This document shows, piece by piece, positions 60,709 to 64,000 of a stretch of DNA of 64,000 nucleotides; position 1 is the stretch's first letter; every line of letters starts with the position of its first letter. The notes beneath the pieces are model-generated. The model saw nothing but the letters and a program-made list of their open reading frames with translations. It had not been told where the DNA came from and searched no databases. The stretch comes from Methylococcales bacterium (GTDB taxonomy: Bacteria; Pseudomonadota; Gammaproteobacteria; Methylococcales; Methylomonadaceae): contig JAPLRZ010000036.1 of assembly GCA_026398895.1 (NCBI GenBank), positions 53,225 to 117,224 of the forward strand, given 5' to 3'. A program made the translations under genes and the position numbers.

Positions 60709-61679
60709 CACACTGCGTAACTCGAACCGCCCGCATAAACACCCAAGCGTGCAAACAGTGATAAATCTTGGTTAGTCATGGGATTATCGGTGGTTAATAA
60801 TTTATCACCGTAAAAAATCGAGTTCGCGCCTGCGAAGAAACATAACGCCTGCATTTCATCACTCATATTATTGCGTCCTGCCGACAAACGCACGCGTGAC
60901 AACGGCATCATGATTCTAGCCACCGCAACGGTGCGAATAAAAATAATCGGATCTAGGGCTTCCGTTCCCATCAATGGTGTACCTTCCACTTGCACTAGCA
61001 TATTAATCGGCACGCTTTCAGGATGCTTCGGTAGACACGCCAATTCCATTAATAACTTGGCGCGGTCAACATCGGTTTCACCCATACCAACAATACCACC
61101 ACAACAGACATTAATGCCTGCATTCCGCACTCGCGCCAGTGTATCCAATCTATCTTGATAAGTGCGGGTAGTGATGACTTCGGAATAATAATCCTCCGAG
61201 GTATCCAGATTATGATTGTAATAATCTAATCCGCCGTCTTTTAAACGCAGGGTTTGCTCATCGGTCAACATACCCAAGGTAACGCAAGTTTCTAAGCCCA
61301 TTGCTTTAACGCCTTGCACCATTTCCACCACGCGCTCTATGTCTTTGTCTTTGGGTTTACGCCACGCTGCCCCCATACAAAACCGTGACGCGCCTTGAGC
61401 TTTGGCATTTGCGGCGGCTTGCAAGACTTTATCAACAGGCATTAAGGCTTCGGGAGTGATGTCACTATCATAACGCGCACTTTGTGGGCAGTAGCCGCAA
61501 TCTTCCGAACATGAACCTGTTTTTATACTTAACAAACTACTGATTTGAATTTCGTTAGCATCAAAATGAACACGGTGCATACTTTGTGCTTTAAAGAGCA
61601 AATCATTAAACGGTAGCGCGTACAAAGCTTGCACTTCATCAAGTTGCCAATCATGGCGTAGTATGGGGTTTTGCGACAT
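60708..61679 (-). CDS. bioB: Biotin synthase
   Basis: This radical-SAM enzyme inserts sulfur into dethiobiotin. The 323-residue protein has the radical-SAM triad [23 protein letters not shown], and [2Fe-2S] ligands in the [10 protein letters not shown] and RLSAGRNNM (Arg) regions. First gene of the operon; GGAG precedes the ATG. A palindromic repeat lies just upstream. Confidence 0.96.
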   Translation of the reverse strand: MSQNPILRHDWQLDEVQALYALPFNDLLFKAQSMHRVHFDANEIQISSLLSIKTGSCSEDCGYCPQSARYDSDITPEALMPVDKVLQAAANAKAQGASRFCMGAAWRKPKDKDIERVVEMVQGVKAMGLETCVTLGMLTDEQTLRLKDGGLDYYNHNLDTSEDYYSEVITTRTYQDRLDTLARVRNAGINVCCGGIVGMGETDVDRAKLLMELACLPKHPESVPINMLVQVEGTPLMGTEALDPIIFIRTVAVARIMMPLSRVRLSAGRNNMSDEMQALCFFAGANSIFYGDKLLTTDNPMTNQDLSLFARLGVYAGGSSYAV

Positions 61680-61717
61680 CTGTGTTAATCTCCAACTTTA
61701 AAAAGCACAAAAAAATT

Positions 61718-61789
61718 GTCCACGAAAAACACAAAAAACACGAAAAAATCTCTTTGGATATTTTCGTGCCTTTCGTGTTTTTCGTGGAT
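61718..61789. repeat. GTCCACGAAAAACAC palindrome upstream of bioB
   Basis: Arms GTCCACGAAAAACACAAAA / TTTCGTGTTTTTCGTGGAT are separated by about 30 bp, the same family as 31901-31938 and the core of 53349-53535. It occupies the divergent bioB/comF promoter space. Confidence 0.85.
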
Positions 61790-61825
61790 ATTATTATCTG
61801 TTATCAACCACTATGAATAAATAAC

Positions 61826-62527
61826 GTGTACAACTGGTTTAACATTATACAGGATTACTTATTACCGCCTACCTGCATTCTATGTGGTCATGCGGGGCAG
61901 CAAGGCATAGACCTGTGTTATTCCTGTTATACCCAATTAGCCAAAAATAGCCAATGCTGTGTTCACTGCGCACGTCCCTTAGAAATACCCGCGCAGCTAT
62001 CGCCTTTGTGTGGTCGTTGTTTGAGCCATCCTCAGGCGTTTGATGCAACTTACGCGCCCTTTATTCATCATGGCGTAATGCGGCATTTAATCGCAGGCTT
62101 AAAATTTAATGCGGACACTAAAAATGCGCGACTGTTAGGCGTGTTATTAGCACAAGGATTAAAACAAACCCCACAACTGCCCGATTGTCTTATTCCTGTG
62201 CCGCTACATAAAGCCCGTTATCGACAACGTGGTTTTAATCAATCCATTGAAATAGCCAGAGCAGCGGGCAAGGCATTACAACTTCCCGTTGACGTACATT
62301 CCTGTATTCGTCATCGTGACACTCCGCATCAAACCCAGCTCACCGCTAAACAACGTCGTAGTAATATGAAAAATGCGTTCTCCATTGTGAAACCAATTCA
62401 GGTAAGCCACATTGCCATCGTTGATGATGTTATGACCACAGGATCAACCGTGCATGAATTGGCAGTGGTGTTAAAAAAAGCAGGGGTAGCGCGTGTCGAT
62501 GTATGGGTATGTGCGAGAGCCAGTTGA
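61826..62527 (+). CDS. comF: ComF-family phosphoribosyltransferase-like protein
   Basis: The 233-residue protein has an N-terminal zinc-ribbon-like Cys set (CILCGHAG, CYSCY, CVHCA, CGRC) and a C-terminal phosphoribosyltransferase fold with VDDVMTTGSTVHE (PRPP loop). It has the usual length for ComF/GntX proteins, linked to DNA uptake or use of external DNA. The start is a GTG with no clear ribosome binding site. Located upstream of bioB in the opposite direction, a common gammaproteobacterial arrangement. Confidence 0.9.
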   Translation: MYNWFNIIQDYLLPPTCILCGHAGQQGIDLCYSCYTQLAKNSQCCVHCARPLEIPAQLSPLCGRCLSHPQAFDATYAPFIHHGVMRHLIAGLKFNADTKNARLLGVLLAQGLKQTPQLPDCLIPVPLHKARYRQRGFNQSIEIARAAGKALQLPVDVHSCIRHRDTPHQTQLTAKQRRSNMKNAFSIVKPIQVSHIAIVDDVMTTGSTVHELAVVLKKAGVARVDVWVCARAS

Positions 62528-62535
62528 AGGTTATA

Positions 62536-62601
62536 ATGGCTAAAGCGATTATTGAAGATACTATGCACGGCGACGTGAGTGTTGTTAATATTGATGAGTG
62601 A
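62536..62601 (+). pseudogene. Possible remnant of a histidine kinase C terminus
   Basis: A 21-codon reading frame, AKAIIEDTMHGDVSVVNIDE after the start Met, resembles the segment after the last G-box of HATPase domains, where AK-IIE-M-G--V-N is common. It then stops. It could be chance; no upstream kinase sequence is present. Confidence 0.3.
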
Positions 62602-62706
62602 TCTGTTTTTATAATTGAAACGCCTATACTTACCTAAATGGAAATCAAACCTTGTCTAACCCGCAGGTAAAATCAGACCCCCGCCTTTCTACTGGATATA
62701 AAATTG

Positions 62707-63003
62707 ATGAATGACATTACTGAAAAACGCCGCGAAAAAAGAATCAATATAAGCTGTGAATTACGCTTTAGAAGCCTTGATTCTGATGAATTTTACGAGG
62801 TAGATTGTATTGATTTAAGCAGTAGCGGGGTGTCATTTTATAGTGAATATCTACTGCAAATCGGTGAAGAAGTAGAGGTTCAAGTGATTCACCCACCTAT
62901 TTGGTTTTCAACTACCTTTATGATTAAGATTGTTAGAATTGATCCCCAAGAAAATGGGGCTTTTAAAGTGGGTGCGATTATTGAATATGAAGAAGCTAAG
63001 TGA
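62707..63003 (+). CDS. Single-domain PilZ protein
   Basis: The 98-residue protein matches PilZ: the RREKR stretch near the N terminus and DLSSSGVSFYSE (D/N-x-S-x-x-G), the two parts of the cyclic-di-GMP binding site. A beta-barrel follows (EEVEVQVIHPPIWFSTTFMIKIVRI). It is likely a c-di-GMP effector for motility or surface polymers. ATG at 62707; a TTG one codon earlier is in frame. Confidence 0.88.
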   Translation: MNDITEKRREKRINISCELRFRSLDSDEFYEVDCIDLSSSGVSFYSEYLLQIGEEVEVQVIHPPIWFSTTFMIKIVRIDPQENGAFKVGAIIEYEEAK

Positions 63004-63015
63004 TCTAATGAATTC

Positions 63016-63042
63016 GTAGAGACGTGAGCATCGCGTCTCTAC
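63016..63042. repeat. Hairpin between pilZ and XRE genes
   Basis: Arms GTAGAGACG / CGTCTCTAC flank a GTGAGCATCG loop. It may serve as a terminator for pilZ, but no T-tract follows. Confidence 0.6.
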
Positions 63043-63149
63043 ATTGATGCGTTTTGTACCCTCATGCGACGGGCTAACATACCCCGTCGCGCTTCGGAGG
63101 ATAAAGGCGATAGGTCAATTGCATGATTTAATCAAAAAAGCGGTTTAGC

Positions 63150-63554
63150 TTACTGATTTTTCTCTAACAGCGCGTTAATCTTTTGCAACTGGATAATTTG
63201 GGTTTTTAAGTTTTCGATTTCATTATCTTTCATCGCTATTCTTTCTAATAACAATTCATTAATCAACTGTTGTTTTTCTAATTCAATCGTAGATGACTTG
63301 AAATAAACATCGCGTTGTTTTACTTGTTTATTAAAGCAAGTATTTAAACTTCCGTTGTCACTAGAATCAACTAATTCAGGTAATTGCACACCAAGTATTT
63401 CTGCAATTTGTTCTAATCTGTTTAACTTAAGATTGGTATTACCCCGTTCAATATCGCCATAGCTATTCACAGAAATATCCAACTTTTTCGCAATATCTTC
63501 TTGCGTGACTCCTTTAGATTCACGAATTAATCTGATTTTTTCATTTACCGACAT
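63150..63554 (-). CDS. XRE-family transcriptional regulator with coiled coil
   Basis: The 134-residue protein has an N-terminal helix-turn-helix (KIRLIRESKGVTQEDIAKKLDISVNSYGDIERG, about 5-60) and a C-terminal coiled coil (ELEKQQLINELLLERIAMKDNEIENL). The latter probably dimerises it. Such small regulators often control a neighbouring mobile or toxin-antitoxin gene, but none is evident here. Confidence 0.85.
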   Translation of the reverse strand: MSVNEKIRLIRESKGVTQEDIAKKLDISVNSYGDIERGNTNLKLNRLEQIAEILGVQLPELVDSSDNGSLNTCFNKQVKQRDVYFKSSTIELEKQQLINELLLERIAMKDNEIENLKTQIIQLQKINALLEKNQ

Positions 63555-63657
63555 AATAACAACTTTTCCCGACTAAATACCTAATCTGCCTGATTGTAAC
63601 AAAATTTAGGAGGTTTAGAATAATAAAAACACGAAACTATTAGAGTAGGATGCTGCA

Positions 63658-63882
63658 ATGGATAAAATGATAGATAAACTTGACCTTGAACCTATTATGG
63701 TTAAAACAATGGATTCCGAAGAAGGTATGGGATGGTCGCTGGATTTTACAATTCGTGTAGCGAACGAATATAAAAAGTTTCTAGTTTTATGTAAAGAAAA
63801 CCCAGATGTTGCAATTGTACCATCATCACTTGTTGATGATTTTTGGCATTTTCACATTCCAATAGTTCGGACAGTTTTTTGA
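63658..63882 (+). pseudogene. Truncated glycine-rich-domain-like (DUF1399-type) protein
   Basis: Residues 1-67 include PSSLVDDFWHFHI, as in the N-terminal part of larger proteins of this kind, which continue with HILDT-type residues. Here the match breaks after FHI, and PIVRTVF and a stop follow. A good ribosome binding site (AGGA) precedes the ATG. The following sequence has stops in all frames for a short way, then an open frame from about 63893 to the edge. Likely a gene broken by an insertion near 63858. Confidence 0.5.
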
Positions 63883-64000
63883 AATAGTAGAGAGGAAATC
63901 TTAAATTCAGGGAAAATAGAGTCTTCGAAAACGCCCCCCTGAAAAAAGATTTCCATGAAGCTACTAGAAACGATTTTAGAAAAAATGTCCAGTCTTTCAA

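Overview
The window looks like chromosome of a gammaproteobacterial methylotroph, most likely a methanotroph of the order Methylococcales. This is an inference from gene content. A beta-ribofuranosylaminobenzene 5'-phosphate synthase (tetrahydromethanopterin route) sits with ordinary gammaproteobacterial clusters (bioBFHCD, argS-SPOR-lptM-lysA), hoxFUY, a HoxX-like maturase and ornithine-lipid genes. The window contains no methane monooxygenase or 16S gene, so no genus is claimed. No tRNA, rRNA, CRISPR array or intact transposase gene was seen.

Layout. 1-6.8 kb: orphan recD and a type III restriction-modification operon. 7-13.3 kb: a UbiX-type flavin prenyltransferase, then a minus-strand operon for a periplasm-spanning electron conduit (small cytochrome c, decaheme MtrA/DmsE-type cytochrome, MtrB/PioB barrel, membrane cytochrome, UbiE-like methyltransferase). 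13.9-16.9 kb: hoxFUY with no hoxH. 17.4-20.6 kb: citramalate synthase, then olsB-olsA behind a phased PhoB-like site. 20.5-24.6 kb: a kinase / HNH / vWA / PP2C cluster of the TerY-P type. 25-29.2 kb: a GlxA-type regulator, a HoxX protein fused to a complete hemerythrin domain, and a BioD-like P-loop protein. 29.4-35.6 kb: a sulfur locus (family 2A encapsulin, its cysteine desulfurase cargo, serine acetyltransferase, sulfate-binding protein, porin). 35.8-38.9 kb: a single-chain type IIG-like restriction-modification enzyme. 39.2-48.1 kb: beta-RFAP synthase with a HAD phosphatase and a nucleotidyltransferase, then the lysA/argS cluster and a MltD-type transglycosylase. 48.7-50.3 kb: a PAP2 phosphatase and a glycosyltransferase behind a second PhoB-like site. 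51.4-56.5 kb: a hybrid histidine kinase with an ethylene-receptor-like sensor, a Sel1 protein and an unknown coiled-coil protein. 56.8-61.7 kb: the biotin operon. 61.8-64 kb: comF, a PilZ protein, an XRE regulator and a broken gene at the edge.

A dominant feature is the density of short palindromic dispersed repeats of at least six families. They fill most intergenic gaps, are nested into modular MITE-like elements, and in three places (mod, the type IIG enzyme, bioC) lie inside genes without breaking the reading frame.

The most promising items are the HoxX-hemerythrin fusion beside an incomplete hox operon, the TerY-P triad carrying an HNH nuclease, the ethylene-receptor-like kinase, the modular repeats and the two phosphate-starvation-like promoters driving lipid-remodelling genes.
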